Shown: positions 1 through 12,600 of the stretch, piece by piece | How the letters are laid out: every line of letters starts with the position of its first letter | Numbering within the stretch: the stretch's first letter is position 1 | DNA from: Leptospira ellisii | GTDB taxonomy: Bacteria; Spirochaetota; Leptospiria; Leptospirales; Leptospiraceae | Assembly (NCBI RefSeq): GCF_002811955.1 | Contig: NZ_NPEF01000035.1 | Coordinates: 1-22,904 of the forward strand | Direction: 5' to 3' | DNA length: 22,904 nucleotides | Position numbers and translations under genes: made by a program | The notes under the pieces: model-generated | Databases searched by the model: none | What the model saw: only the letters and a program-made list of their open reading frames with translations | Told to the model about the DNA's origin: nothing

Positions 1-1212
<1,212 letters not shown>

Positions 1213-1239
1213 CGCAGAATTTCGTTCCGTCCATTTCCG

Positions 1240-1275
1240 AAAACGGGTCGTTCCGATCCGTTTTTTCGTTTTTTC
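1240..1275 (+). terminator. Rho-independent terminator after ispG
   Basis: An 8-bp stem (AACGGGTC at 1242-1249 with GATCCGTT at 1255-1262, one G-U pair) encloses the 5-nt loop GTTCC. Two further A-T pairs can extend it outward. It is followed immediately by a T-rich run to 1274, broken only by CG. It lies 30 nt after the ispG stop on the same strand, where an intrinsic terminator is expected. Confidence 0.85.
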
Positions 1276-1552
1276 ATTCCCCCAAGTTCCCGTCCGAAGA
1301 CCGATTTGCGCTTTTTTGGAAATAATTTCTGGAAAGAATTCCACAACTTCGCCCCGGGTTGAGGAGGATTTCGACATAAAGCGACACGGGCCATTTTATA
1401 GAATGGAAATCTAAGTATAAATAGTTATTTACTGAATTCCGAAAGTGCGAAATCCGATCATTTTAAAGGAATCCTCAAAATAGTCTTGTTTTGTGGATTT
1501 ATGCGAATGAGATAGACCCAATCAAACGACAAAGACCGACGACGGAAACGTT
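1276..1552 (+). promoter_or_regulatory. Intergenic region upstream of the cyclase, weak promoter candidates
   Basis: No gene is visible between the ispG terminator and the cyclase start. Two weak sigma70-like candidates are present. One is a TATAAA box at 1416-1421 with no good -35 hexamer. The other is TTGTTT at 1486-1491, a 16-nt spacer, and a poor -10 (TGAGAT, 1508-1513). The region is AT-richer than its flanks. The sequence before the cyclase ATG (GGAAACGTT) gives only a weak ribosome binding site. A promoter is expected here because the preceding gene is terminated, but its exact place is uncertain. Confidence 0.35.
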
Positions 1553-3355
1553 ATGAACTCATTTCTCAATTTATATAACTGGAACATTCGACGAAAGCTG
1601 ATGGTGATCATTTCGATCATCATTCTGATATCGTTAGGCGTAATCATATCCCTGGCCACCTACTTCTTCAAATCGGACAACGAGGTTCGGATCAAGGAAA
1701 ACAACCTGAAACTTACGGACGTGATCAGCCAGAAGGTCCGGTCCGATATCGCGTCCTTGACCAAACGCTCCCTTCTTCTCGCGCGGTCCGTGGCGGGCAG
1801 CGAGGAATCGAACGAAATCCTGGACAGCGACGACGACATATTCTATCTGAAAATTTTCAGAAAGGAAAACAACGAATACGCAGGGGTCAAACGGGTCCAC
1901 AAGGAGAGCGTTCTCAAAGGTCTGAAAATCTCCCCCGACGAAGCGGATAAGATCGTTAGGCGCCATTTGAATTCGCAGAAAAAAGTCCAGATCGGAAAAC
2001 CCGTCGTACAGAACGCGTCCCCCGATTTTCACAAACCGGTTCTTTATCTTTCCGTCGCTTTGGGGGACGGAACCAATTCGGCGATCGTGGTCGCGTTAGT
2101 CACCATGGACTCGATTCTGGATTCCTTCAAAACCTCCGGAATCACGCAGTTTTTTCTGGTGGGCGCGGACGGAAAGGTGATCGCACATTCGGACACGAGC
2201 CTCATCCTGAAACAAAGCGATCTTTCGGACGATCCGATCGTAAAAAATCTTTTGGAAAGTTCGATCAGCAACGGACAAACTAGATACAAAGGAAAGGACG
2301 ATCAATTTTATCTGGGTTCCTTCCGGAGAATCGGATACGCCGGCCTGGGAGTCGTGTCCACCACTTCGGAGAAAAAGGCGTTCGAAGAGGTTTACAACAT
2401 TCAGAAAAGAAACCTATACCTCATGTTTCTCGTCGTAAACGTCTCGATCCTTTTCGTGTTCTTTTATTCCAGAAGATTGACCAGACCGATCCTCAAACTC
2501 GTGGACGCCTCCAAACAGATCGAACAGGGAAATTTTCACATCCAACTCCGACCGGAATCCGGGGACGAAATCGGAAAACTCACCTCCTCCTTCGTGGAAA
2601 TGGGAAAGGGTTTGTCCGATCGGGATAAGATGAAGGACGCGTTCGGCAAATTCGTAAACAAGGACATCGCCGAAATGGTTCTCAAAGGAGAAGTCAAACT
2701 GGGAGGGGATAAGCGGGAATGTGTGATCCTATTCTCCGATATCCGCAGTTTTACCTCCATTTCGGAAAGAATCGAACCGGAACTCGTCGTCGAATTCTTA
2801 AACCAATACTTTACGGAAATGGTCAAGTGCATCAACGCGAACGGAGGAAGCGTCAACAAATACATCGGAGACGCGATCATGGCCGTTTGGGGAGAATTGG
2901 GACATACCGAATCCGATACGGAGAAAGCCATTCTGGCTGCCTTGGACATGCGTAAGAGTCTGATACAATTCAACAAGGGAAGAGGATCCGAAAAAAAACC
3001 GAGGATCCAAATCGGAATCGGAATCAACACGGGAGAGGTGATCGCGGGGCAGATCGGATCCGAGGACAGATTGGAATATACCGTCATAGGAGACACGGTC
3101 AATCTCGCTTCCCGTGTGGAATCTTTGACCAAGGTCTTCGGAGCGGACATCCTGATCACGGGGAATTCCTACGAAAAGGTAAAAGGAAAATTCAACGTCG
3201 AAAAACTGAAACCGATCAAAGTGAAAGGGAAAAAGTCCCTGCAGACGATCTACGCGGTATTAGGTTCCGCTAAGGATAAAAACTGTCCTAAAAATCTGAA
3301 AGAACTCAGAAAACAAATCGGTCTGGAGTTTAAACCCGGCGGGTCTAAAGAATGA
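1553..3355 (+). CDS. Membrane-bound class III adenylate cyclase with extracytoplasmic sensor and HAMP domain
   Basis: This 600-residue protein has a short cytoplasmic start, a membrane helix at about residues 16-38 and an extracytoplasmic sensor of about 245 residues, probably Cache-like. A second helix follows at about 288-306, then a HAMP domain (about 307-358) and a C-terminal class III cyclase domain (about 385-575). The catalytic core carries both metal-binding aspartates (D396 in LFSDIRSFT and D440 in KYIGDAIMAVWG) and the transition-state pair N517 and R521 in VNLASR. The base-contacting positions are Lys436 and Thr510. This Lys/Thr pattern is known for ATP-specific cyclases, so cAMP is the likely product; no guanylate-type Glu/Cys is seen. 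The ligand is unknown. The stop overlaps the next gene by 4 nt (ATGA), so the FecR protein is probably translationally coupled. Confident on family; ATP specificity is inferred from the residues. Confidence 0.92.
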   Translation: MNSFLNLYNWNIRRKLMVIISIIILISLGVIISLATYFFKSDNEVRIKENNLKLTDVISQKVRSDIASLTKRSLLLARSVAGSEESNEILDSDDDIFYLKIFRKENNEYAGVKRVHKESVLKGLKISPDEADKIVRRHLNSQKKVQIGKPVVQNASPDFHKPVLYLSVALGDGTNSAIVVALVTMDSILDSFKTSGITQFFLVGADGKVIAHSDTSLILKQSDLSDDPIVKNLLESSISNGQTRYKGKDDQFYLGSFRRIGYAGLGVVSTTSEKKAFEEVYNIQKRNLYLMFLVVNVSILFVFFYSRRLTRPILKLVDASKQIEQGNFHIQLRPESGDEIGKLTSSFVEMGKGLSDRDKMKDAFGKFVNKDIAEMVLKGEVKLGGDKRECVILFSDIRSFTSISERIEPELVVEFLNQYFTEMVKCINANGGSVNKYIGDAIMAVWGELGHTESDTEKAILAALDMRKSLIQFNKGRGSEKKPRIQIGIGINTGEVIAGQIGSEDRLEYTVIGDTVNLASRVESLTKVFGADILITGNSYEKVKGKFNVEKLKPIKVKGKKSLQTIYAVLGSAKDKNCPKNLKELRKQIGLEFKPGGSKE

Positions 3356-4635
3356 TGAAAGAACGGCTTCTCACCGGCGACAGACCGATTCTGCTCGTTT
3401 TACTCTTTAATATCCTCTTTTTTAGTTCGGTATTTTTGTACGACTATACCCGGTACGGATATCAGGGTTCGCAGAAGGTGATCGGAACCGTTCTTTTTAA
3501 ATCCAATACCATTCAGAGAAAATTCGATACGGAAGTCGTCTGGCGGGAAATCGACGCCGGAAACTCTTTGCAAAATCGGGATACGATTTTGACTTCGGAA
3601 GGATCCCAGGCGAAACTCAGACTTCTGGACGGAACGGAAATCATGATCGCCGAAAACTCGATGATCTTCATCGACTATCTCGATAACCGCGCCAATCTGG
3701 AAATCTCCGTCGGCGGATTGCAGGTCACCAAACGACCCGATCCGAAGGAAGCCAATCAGACTCCCCTCGGAATCCGATCCGGAGACGGGGTCCTCAAACT
3801 CGTAGAGGGAATCGTAAACGTAGAAAAAAGGAAAAATCAGAGAACTCTGGAATACGCGGTCCTATCGGGAACGATCAAAGCCGATCCGAGCAATCCGTTT
3901 CCGATGTTGCCCAAACGTTCTCTGGAAGGATTCGAAAAGTTATTTCCCGTTCCTGCGAGCATTCAAACCGCCGAAACGTTAGGCGCCGCTTCGTCCTCGG
4001 GGACCGCTGGAAATACTTCTTCGGACAAAACCAAAACGAGTTCGGGAAACAACGGAACGAACGCGGCGAACTCGGAGGGAAATTCCCCCCGCACGAATTC
4101 GGAATCAGCCTCGTCCTCCAATACGGGCGATCCGGCTGATTACGGAAAATACGACAATGGAAATCCGAATTCAAGAACCGCATCGTCCTCTTCCCAGGAT
4201 AATTCTTCCGGCAATCCATCCTCCACTTCGGGAAAATCGGGGGGAAACGGATATAACGGAAAAAATACGAAATCCGATTTAAAGTTCGAACGCACTTCCT
4301 CGAACCAGGAAAAGGATCGGAAAAATTCCCAAAGTGAAAGTAGCAACTCCGCTTCCAGAACGGGATACGATCCGGGCGATTACATCAAAGGTCAGAAATA
4401 CGAGCAGAATAAAATCCAGGAAAAATCCGATCCGAACTCCGGACCGAAAAAAACCGAAACCAAATCCACCGACGCCGCGCGAACCGAAACCAAAAGCGGA
4501 AACACCGGCCAATCGGACGCGAAAAAAACCAAAGCTCCGAGGGAATGGACTCCGGAAGAATTACTCAAACAGGAAAAGGAAAAACGCAGAAGGGAACGCG
4601 AAGACAAGGAACAACGGGATTTTTTAAGAATGTAA
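3352..4635 (+). CDS. FecR-domain membrane protein with low-complexity tail
   Basis: The 427-residue protein begins with one hydrophobic segment (about residues 13-33), probably a signal anchor that places the rest outside the cytoplasmic membrane. Residues about 70-160 resemble a FecR domain: an LLDGTEIMIAENS-type strand pattern followed by ISVGGLQV and GDGVLKLVEGIVNVE. Such domains occur in FecR anti-sigma regulators and in spirochaete periplasmic proteins. From about 205 to 330 it is rich in Ser, Asn, Gly and Thr, and the last 100 residues are highly charged, ending in a Lys/Arg/Glu stretch that may be helical. No cytoplasmic anti-sigma segment is seen, so a classical FecR role is unlikely. 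The start shares ATGATGA with the cyclase stop; a second ATG at 3355 is equally possible. Coupling suggests it works with or modulates the cyclase; that is inference. Confidence 0.8.
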   Translation: MMKERLLTGDRPILLVLLFNILFFSSVFLYDYTRYGYQGSQKVIGTVLFKSNTIQRKFDTEVVWREIDAGNSLQNRDTILTSEGSQAKLRLLDGTEIMIAENSMIFIDYLDNRANLEISVGGLQVTKRPDPKEANQTPLGIRSGDGVLKLVEGIVNVEKRKNQRTLEYAVLSGTIKADPSNPFPMLPKRSLEGFEKLFPVPASIQTAETLGAASSSGTAGNTSSDKTKTSSGNNGTNAANSEGNSPRTNSESASSSNTGDPADYGKYDNGNPNSRTASSSSQDNSSGNPSSTSGKSGGNGYNGKNTKSDLKFERTSSNQEKDRKNSQSESSNSASRTGYDPGDYIKGQKYEQNKIQEKSDPNSGPKKTETKSTDAARTETKSGNTGQSDAKKTKAPREWTPEELLKQEKEKRRREREDKEQRDFLRM

Positions 4636-4639
4636 CGAG

Positions 4640-4810
4640 CGCCCCTTAGGAAGCGAGTTAACCAACGAACAGCGCGGAAGCGATGCGAGTGGTTCTCAAG
4701 CGAAGCTTGAGAAATAGAGCGATCTGAAATGCGATCCATAGAGAGCGAAATTGAGTTTTGTGAGCGGCTTAGAAACCAAGCCGAAGAAAATTAAGGACGC
4801 TTTCACAAAG
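4640..4810. repeat. Structured repeat-like spacer with stable hairpins
   Basis: The spacer after the FecR gene is dense in GCGA/GCGAAG-type words. It contains a perfect 9-bp hairpin with a 3-nt loop (TTCTCAAGC at 4693-4701, GAA, GCTTGAGAA at 4705-4713). Its tip is GCGAAGC, known as an unusually stable mini-hairpin in DNA. A second hairpin pairs CGGCTT (4765-4770) with AAGCCG (4778-4783). It is flanked by a wider inverted pair, TTTGTGA (4757-4763) and TCACAAA (4802-4808). No T-tract follows, so it is not a typical terminator. It may be a member of the dispersed intergenic elements of Leptospira; only one copy is in this window, so repetition is unproven. Confidence 0.45.
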
Positions 4811-4834
4811 TTTTTGGATTAATGTCTATTTTAC

Positions 4835-5122
4835 CTATCTTATAAATTTTCGAAGAAAAATAAAAATTCCCGAAACAATAACAAATGCCGAGATTGTCAG
4901 AGAAAAAAGGTTACCTAAGTGAACCGCCCAATATGACTCTCCAACGTGGAAGATCCAATTGAGGTGCAAAAAAGTTAAATCCAATGGATGCGTTTGATGA
5001 CGCATCCAACCAAGCCTTAATAATGAAACAAAAAAACCTAGGGACCCCAAAAAGACAAAAACTACTGCAAGGAAAAACTGAAAGAGAAGTCGAAAAGATA
5101 ATTTCTTGTCATTTGAATTCAT
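4835..5122 (-). CDS. Small two-helix membrane protein, unknown function
   Basis: The 95-residue protein is not recognised. It has a charged N-terminus (MNSNDKKLSFR), a strong hydrophobic segment at about residues 11-33, a middle part rich in His and Trp, and a second hydrophobic segment at about 68-88. It ends with LRKFIR. The hydrophobic pattern and positive ends suggest an inner-membrane protein with two helices. Base composition is clearly more AT-rich than the surrounding genes, and codons such as TTA and ATA-type are common, so it may have been acquired separately. There is no strong ribosome binding site before the ATG. It lies alone between the FecR unit and the NifU-like unit. The reading frame may be real, but evidence is limited to its hydropathy and length. 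Confidence 0.55.
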   Translation of the reverse strand: MNSNDKKLSFRLLFQFFLAVVFVFLGSLGFFVSLLRLGWMRHQTHPLDLTFLHLNWIFHVGESYWAVHLGNLFSLTISAFVIVSGIFIFLRKFIR

Positions 5123-5238
5123 AAGTTCATCCGATCTCTTGAATCACTAAACCTATCCTCAAAATCGAAAACTTATATAAACTTAAAAAATCTAAGTCGG
5201 AACTACGCTTGCCTTGTCTGCCTAAGCGAATTCTTAAT

Positions 5239-5423
5239 TCAAGCCGGAACTACGTCGGCGGGAGTCAGCGATTCTATATTGTGCGTAAATCCCTCCTTAT
5301 CGTGAAAAAGAACGACGAGTTTGTCGTTCTCAAAGGAGATCACTTCTACGATCGTGTTGGTATGAACGAAAATTCCGTTGTGAAGAAACGTACGTTTGAT
5401 GATCTTAAGTTTGTCGCCCGGTT

Positions 5424-5427
<4 letters not shown>
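5239..5427 (-). CDS. Small 62-residue protein coupled to the NifU-like gene, unknown function
   Basis: The start at ATG 5425-5427 overlaps the stop of the upstream gene in the arrangement ATGA, so translation is probably coupled. The protein begins MKPGDKLKIIKRTFLHNG and continues with alternating hydrophobic residues (IVEVISFENDKLVVLF), which suggests a small beta-barrel such as an SH3-like or KOW-like fold. The opening MKPGDKLKI resembles many such small domains, but no family is claimed. The same frame is open further upstream, but that part is a frame shadow of the preceding gene. The last codons (GTAGTTCCG) recur at 5198-5206 downstream of the gene. Existence is well supported by the overlap; function is unknown. 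Confidence 0.65.
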
Positions 5428-6215
<788 letters not shown>

Positions 6216-6247
6216 GAGAATTCTCCTGCCCGGTGTTTAGACGGCTT

Positions 6248-6273
6248 TAAAAAGAGCGAGAGTCGGAAAACTC

Positions 6274-6278
<5 letters not shown>
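6248..6278 (-). terminator. Rho-independent terminator overlapping the rpmE stop codon
   Basis: On the minus strand, AGTGAGAGT (6278-6270) pairs with ACTCTCGCT (6263-6255) over 9 bp, including one T-G pair, with the loop TTTCCG. The run CTTTTTA follows directly (6254-6248). The rpmE stop codon (6276-6274) lies inside the upstream arm. It should end the rho-rpmE transcript before the NifU-like gene, which has its own strong ribosome binding site. Confidence 0.8.
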
Positions 6279-6477
<199 letters not shown>

Positions 6478-6498
6478 AAATTCCCTTGTTTGAAGCGC

Positions 6499-7953
<1,455 letters not shown>

Positions 7954-7988
7954 AAAGGAGCTACTTTGGGTTTAAAAAAAGGGAAGGA

Positions 7989-8058
<70 letters not shown>

Positions 8059-8060
8059 AT

Positions 8061-8090
8061 GAGATAAAGGATCGAACCGGAGGTTGTCAA
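8061..8090 (-). promoter_or_regulatory. Candidate sigma70-type promoter for rho-rpmE
   Basis: On the minus strand a perfect -35 box, TTGACA (8090-8085), is followed by an 18-nt spacer and TATCTC (8066-8061), a partial -10 match. Transcription would begin near 8053 and leave a leader of about 100 nt before the rho ATG. The -35 box lies 16 nt past the stop of the upstream regulator gene, in the only non-coding stretch available. Confidence 0.5.
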
Positions 8091-8105
8091 CGAAATTATT
8101 CGACG

Positions 8106-9272
8106 TTATTTCCTTTTTTTTGCGGAAGTCTTGGAAGAAGAACCCTTTCCGGCTTTGATCGAAGTTTTTCGAGAAGCCGGAACTGCGGATTTTTTTCCAG
8201 GCTGGGGGGAAGTTTTTGCGGAACGGGAACCTTCCTTCAAACGGGAGGAACGTTCCCCTTTCTTCGGAACTTCCGGCTGGGAAAGAGACGGGTTCGCCTT
8301 TTTTCGGGGAATCGGATTCTCCCGAGAAAGTGAATAACGGTTTTGCAGATCCAAAAACTTGATCCTGTTTTGGAGAGTCGTGCGGGGAACTCCCAATTCC
8401 AAAGCGGTGTGCGAGATGTTATCCGCATTTCGTTTTAACGAATGATAGATAAAGGAACTTTCCACTTCCTTGAGCATGGTTTCCAAAGGAAGTTTTTGGG
8501 AAAATGCCTCCTTGACGGAGGGAAATTCCAAACCGCTTTCGTCCTGAAGATTTAAACCCGAACGCGGAGAAACGAAATGATACAAATATCCAGCTATCTT
8601 AGAACCTTGTTTGAGAACGATGATCCGAACGTTACACTCCAATTCGGTCACATAGGTTTGTAAGGAAAAGGGCGAATTCCCATCCAAACGCAATTCATTG
8701 GATTTTAGGAAATTGGCCAGAAGATTTTTGCTCATTTCCTTCAACAATCGTTCCGCGTGTAAAATCGAATCCCGGAAATAACGTTTGGGAAGAATCTCTC
8801 GTTCGAAGGTTTCGTTATAAAACGCGGCCCCTCCTTCCAAATCCGTGGCCAATAAACCGTCCGGAAAATTCTGAAGGATCAATTCCATAAACCAAAAACG
8901 GGAACTTTGTTCCAATTCCTGTTTTTTTTCGGCCGAAGGAATCGTTTCCTCCGGTTTTTGTGCGGCCACAAGTTTGCCCAGACCGGCGATGACTTGAATT
9001 TTATCCCATTCCTCCCTTTTTTCGCCGGTTTTCGCGAGGACGGGAATTTGTTTTTGTCTCTGAAAGTATTGAAAAAAGGATTCCGGGATTTCCGTTTCCA
9101 AAAGGGTATCGGGGAGAAGGGAATACTCCCGCTCGGAGGAACTCAAATCCGCCATTTCCATCTGAATGAGTTTGCGGGACAAAAATCCAATCAATTCTCC
9201 GGAATCGTCCACTACCGGCAAATGTGTAGCGGGGGTCAGGAGAAAGTATCTGTAAATGGCTTCGATTTTCAT
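8106..9272 (-). CDS. CBS-PAS-Fis-type DNA-binding regulator with lysine-rich tail
   Basis: In this 388-residue protein, residues 15-40 read HLPVVDDSGELIGFLSRK, a typical CBS-motif core. A PAS-like sensor at about 125-235 begins with FMELILQNFPDGLLATDLEGG and NETF. At about 263-311 is a Fis-type helix-turn-helix, with LKRNADNISHTALELGVPRTTLQNRIKFL. The last 77 residues are rich in Lys, Arg, Ser, Pro and Ala and nearly free of acidic residues, resembling histone H1-like tails. There is no AAA+ sigma54-activation domain, so this is not a classical NtrC-type activator. It probably binds DNA in response to a small molecule; targets are unknown. The codons before the ATG stay in frame back to a TAA and encode ISASDELPDSF, which looks like the missing first part of the CBS domain, so the start may be non-standard. 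No ribosome binding site is obvious. Confidence 0.8.
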   Translation of the reverse strand: MKIEAIYRYFLLTPATHLPVVDDSGELIGFLSRKLIQMEMADLSSSEREYSLLPDTLLETEIPESFFQYFQRQKQIPVLAKTGEKREEWDKIQVIAGLGKLVAAQKPEETIPSAEKKQELEQSSRFWFMELILQNFPDGLLATDLEGGAAFYNETFEREILPKRYFRDSILHAERLLKEMSKNLLANFLKSNELRLDGNSPFSLQTYVTELECNVRIIVLKQGSKIAGYLYHFVSPRSGLNLQDESGLEFPSVKEAFSQKLPLETMLKEVESSFIYHSLKRNADNISHTALELGVPRTTLQNRIKFLDLQNRYSLSRENPIPRKKANPSLSQPEVPKKGERSSRLKEGSRSAKTSPQPGKKSAVPASRKTSIKAGKGSSSKTSAKKRK

Positions 9273-9437
9273 AAAAGAATCGGGAAGTTCATCTGATGCC
9301 GAAATTCGATCAGAATACTCTTATTTTCCGATGGGGAAGAAAATTCCTCTCTTTTTTAGAGGAGAAAGATGGATTTAAAACGATTTCAAACAAACCGAAA
9401 TTCGATTTCGATTCGCGATCGGTTTGTGATACCAAGA

Positions 9438-9453
9438 GTGTGGGAACTCTCAC
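9438..9453 (+). repeat. Short intergenic repeat, copy 1
   Basis: GTGTGGGAACTCTCAC is an imperfect palindrome (GTG...CAC) around a GGGAACTC core. It matches the copies at 9502 (+), 16936 (-), and 19450 and 19502 (-) in this window. All lie outside genes or at gene ends, as expected of dispersed Leptospira intergenic elements. Confidence 0.7.
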
Positions 9454-9501
9454 AGAACGAGTTCGAATCCTCGACCGGCTTTTTCCTTTGAACTCCAAAA
9501 C

Positions 9502-9517
9502 GTGCGGGAACTCTCAC
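9502..9517 (+). repeat. Short intergenic repeat, copy 2
   Basis: GTGCGGGAACTCTCAC differs from copy 1 by one base and lies 64 nt after it, in the same orientation. Confidence 0.7.
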
Positions 9518-9562
9518 ACAATTTCTACGGCATTATCAATCGACAAAAAACGGAATACCGAA

Positions 9563-9591
9563 TTGTAAAAAGCAAACGAAACAGTTATAGA
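9563..9591 (+). promoter_or_regulatory. Candidate promoter for the giant gene
   Basis: TTGTAA (9563-9568), a 17-nt spacer and TATAGA (9586-9591) each match the sigma70 consensus at four of six positions. The start of transcription would lie near 9598, about 85-125 nt ahead of the possible start codons. No better pair was found in the gap. Confidence 0.35.
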
Positions 9592-9682
9592 AAGATACAT
9601 TAAACTTTTTGAAATTACTTGCAGAGCGAAGATCGCATACAAAAGGTTAAACGATCCTCGGATATCTTCGGTGCGATAGTGA

Positions 9683-12600
9683 ATGCACAAAACCGAAAAT
9701 CTCCGCATGATTTCCGATTTACCTATGATTGTAAAACCATCCGACTGGAACGAATCCGATTCGCCTGCTTATTATCGGGAATTTTTTCGAAGAATCGACG
9801 CCCTCGACTTTGAAGCAGCCGAAGAATTTCTGACTTCCCTTTTCGAAAACGCTCCCCGCCAAAATAAAAAAGGAAGACCCGCCGATTTTTTGTATCCGGA
9901 AACGGAAAACGAATTCGAAGAAAGCACGTTATTCGCTCATTACCGTAGAATGTTCGCCCAGTTTCATTTTTCGGAACCGCTCGAATCCAGGATCGAACGC
10001 ATTTTGGAGAATCTGGAAGAAAGCCTGGAGGACGAAAACGAAGTACGCGCGCATAAATTCCAACCCTGGAACGGCCTTCTCTTTCGGTGCAGCGATTACG
10101 AATTCTGCAACGCGGTCGCAAACTCGATTCACTTCGACCGCGATACGGGACAAATTCGTCCGCGCTTCGGGTTGAACCACGAGATGATCTGGGATTCAGA
10201 TTCCTATCCCGCGGGAAAAAGTTCGGAGGCCTACGATTTCGTCTACGACCTTAGGGAAGGAGAATATGAAATCGCATACGAGGACGAAATCATTCCGGGC
10301 AAGGACCTTCACCTTCACTGCAAACTGATCCTCTTCGCAAAAATGATCCGCACCATCGTGGATTCGCTTTTCTACGACGAACGTTTTGCGGAAATTCCGA
10401 AAGCGTTCCCGTTTTACGTACTGATCGATTCCGGCGAATGTTACGAATATTCGCAGGAACCCTTTCTTTTTGAAATCCGAAGTCCGATCGAATTAAAATC
10501 CCTGCGGGAGAATCCTCATTTTTCATCCCATCGAAAATCCTCCGAACGTGAAACGCCGGGATCGTCGGCGGACGAATTCCTGTTCTCTTTGGATTTTCTG
10601 GAAAAACCGGAAACTAAAGAATATCAAATTATTCTAAACTTCCTGGATTCCAACCGAAACTGGAGGGTCTGGATCGAAAAAATCGCCGAAAAAACGGTTC
10701 TTCCGGCCGTAGAACAGGAAGAAAAAATGCAGTCCTACGAAAATCCGGAGGAAAGTTCCGCGGCGGAAAAAACCGCATCCGCGGATCCGCAACATTTCAC
10801 AAGGCTGTTCTGGGATTTGGCGAAACTCGACGCCGCAGAGCACGAAGAAACCGCACGGCGCTTTCAGACGCAGGTCCTATCGCGCCGCATTTCCGAATTC
10901 GAGGACGACTATCGAATCGGGATTCCGTATATTCAAAAATTTACATATGATTTCGTGCTTTCGTTCTTAACGATTCCCGAAACGGTCCGCGGCGAATTTT
11001 TACCGTTGATCAAAACCGCGCTCGTTTCGTTTCGAAAACATCCGCATCCCGCCTTTGCCGTCCGCGCGATGGAAATAGAATGTTGGCTGCGCACATCCGG
11101 TCGAAATACGAAACACCGTCCTCAATTCGTCATTCGCTCCGGAAGGCAATTCACGCTCGAAAAAAACGACTGGGAAACGAAAAACCGACATCCGATCTTC
11201 GCGGATCCTCCGGAGGAATATTTGGATCGCCTGATCGATCTCGTCGGTTGTATGCCCGAGGAATTTCCGTGGTTTGGAGAAAGTTGGGATTTCATCTTTC
11301 AAAATCGTTTACTTCCTCTCGCAGTCCGGGCGAAACGTTGTGCCCCCGCGGTAGCGGAAGTGCTGGAACGTTACAATCGATCCGGCTTCAACGAATCCTG
11401 CACCTTACACTTGGCTCCCATTCTACACGCGATCGGCTGCGAAGAGGTTCCGGAATCGGTGCACAAACTCCATAAGATCAACCGTTTTTACATGAAGGAA
11501 TTTTACGATTCCTGGTCCAGGCGAGTTCCCGCGGAACGTTGGACGGAATTTCTGGATCGGTTTCGGAATTTTCCGGAGGACTTCGCCTCTCCACAGACTT
11601 GGGAACACGTTCTGCACGACAGCGAACCCGGATTCCAAGTATATTATGAAAACATTGAGGAGTTACCGGAGAGGAATCGGATCTTTTACGCGTTGTTGCG
11701 GGGACTTAAGAACGAACCCGGACCGGTGCTGACGAAGTTCTCCTATTTTTACTGTGAAAAACTCGTGGACGCTTCCTCGAAAAAAGGGGAGCGTTTTTTT
11801 CAAACCGTATCCGAAATCACAGAGTTGTTAAACCTGCTTCGGGACGAAGGAGAAACCGACGACAAACGGAGATTCGTCTACGAATGCGGAATTTCCGCAA
11901 AAGCCGTCGAGGTGTTTCTCGAAAACAAATCGGAAACCGGAGAAATACTGAAGCGAACCCTAATCGCGGTTCCGGACAACGGTCTATTATATTTTCTGAA
12001 AGTGAATTTGGCCGAAAACGAGGAAGGACTCAAAGGTGCGATCCGCGAACTCGGATCCGTCCTTCCGATCCTTTGGAAGGACGACTTCGTGATGCGGAAG
12101 GCGTTCTTTTTGTATCTGCTTTCTCCTGAACGGGATTGGGACTCCCTTTCTCCCGGAAGTTTATACTCCTTTTACAAAAAGGCCAAAACGCTTTTTCAAA
12201 ACGAATTTTTTACGGACGGAAAATTTTCGGGCAAACTCGAATCCTTCCGATTCGACCCGTTTTCGAATATTCTTAAAAATGAATATTCTAAGATTAATGT
12301 CGAATCGCAGAAACGTTTTATAGAAAACGGAACCGCGGAATTTGAAATCCTGGAAAAAACGGATTCGTTTTCGGACAACGAACTGGCCGCCTTCTTAAAA
12401 CCGGAGAATTCCTCCCTGAATTTTTTGGTAGCATCCAGACTCGTAAAAAACTCGCGCGTATTCTCCGCCGAATTGCTGCGAACCTTGGATTGGGAAACTT
12501 CCGCGGCGAGCGCGTTACCGCTTCTTAAACTTTTCTTTCAGGATTCCGCGTTAAAGGAAAAACTTTTCGCAAATCCGGTTTTTCAAAAATTTCTTCCCTA

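Larger units (their letters stand above)
9273..9682. other. Divergent intergenic region of 410 nt
   Basis: No gene is visible between the regulator (-) and the giant gene (+). It holds a small hairpin (CCTCT at 9346-9350 with AGAGG at 9358-9362), two copies of the GTGxGGGAACTCTCAC repeat, the word AGTTCGAATC at 9460-9469, and a weak promoter candidate for the rightward gene. The 9273-9320 part probably includes the leftward gene's start region. Confidence 0.6.

Noticed and set aside
9340..9365. Small hairpin (CCTCT/AGAGG) as a terminator
   Set aside because: There is no T-run on either strand at the right side, and no gene ends there.
9455..9480. tRNA 3'-end-like word (GAGTTCGAATCCTCG)
   Set aside because: The T-arm does not pair in the canonical way, and no acceptor, D or anticodon arm was found upstream. 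The related word in 19466-19475 is likewise isolated.
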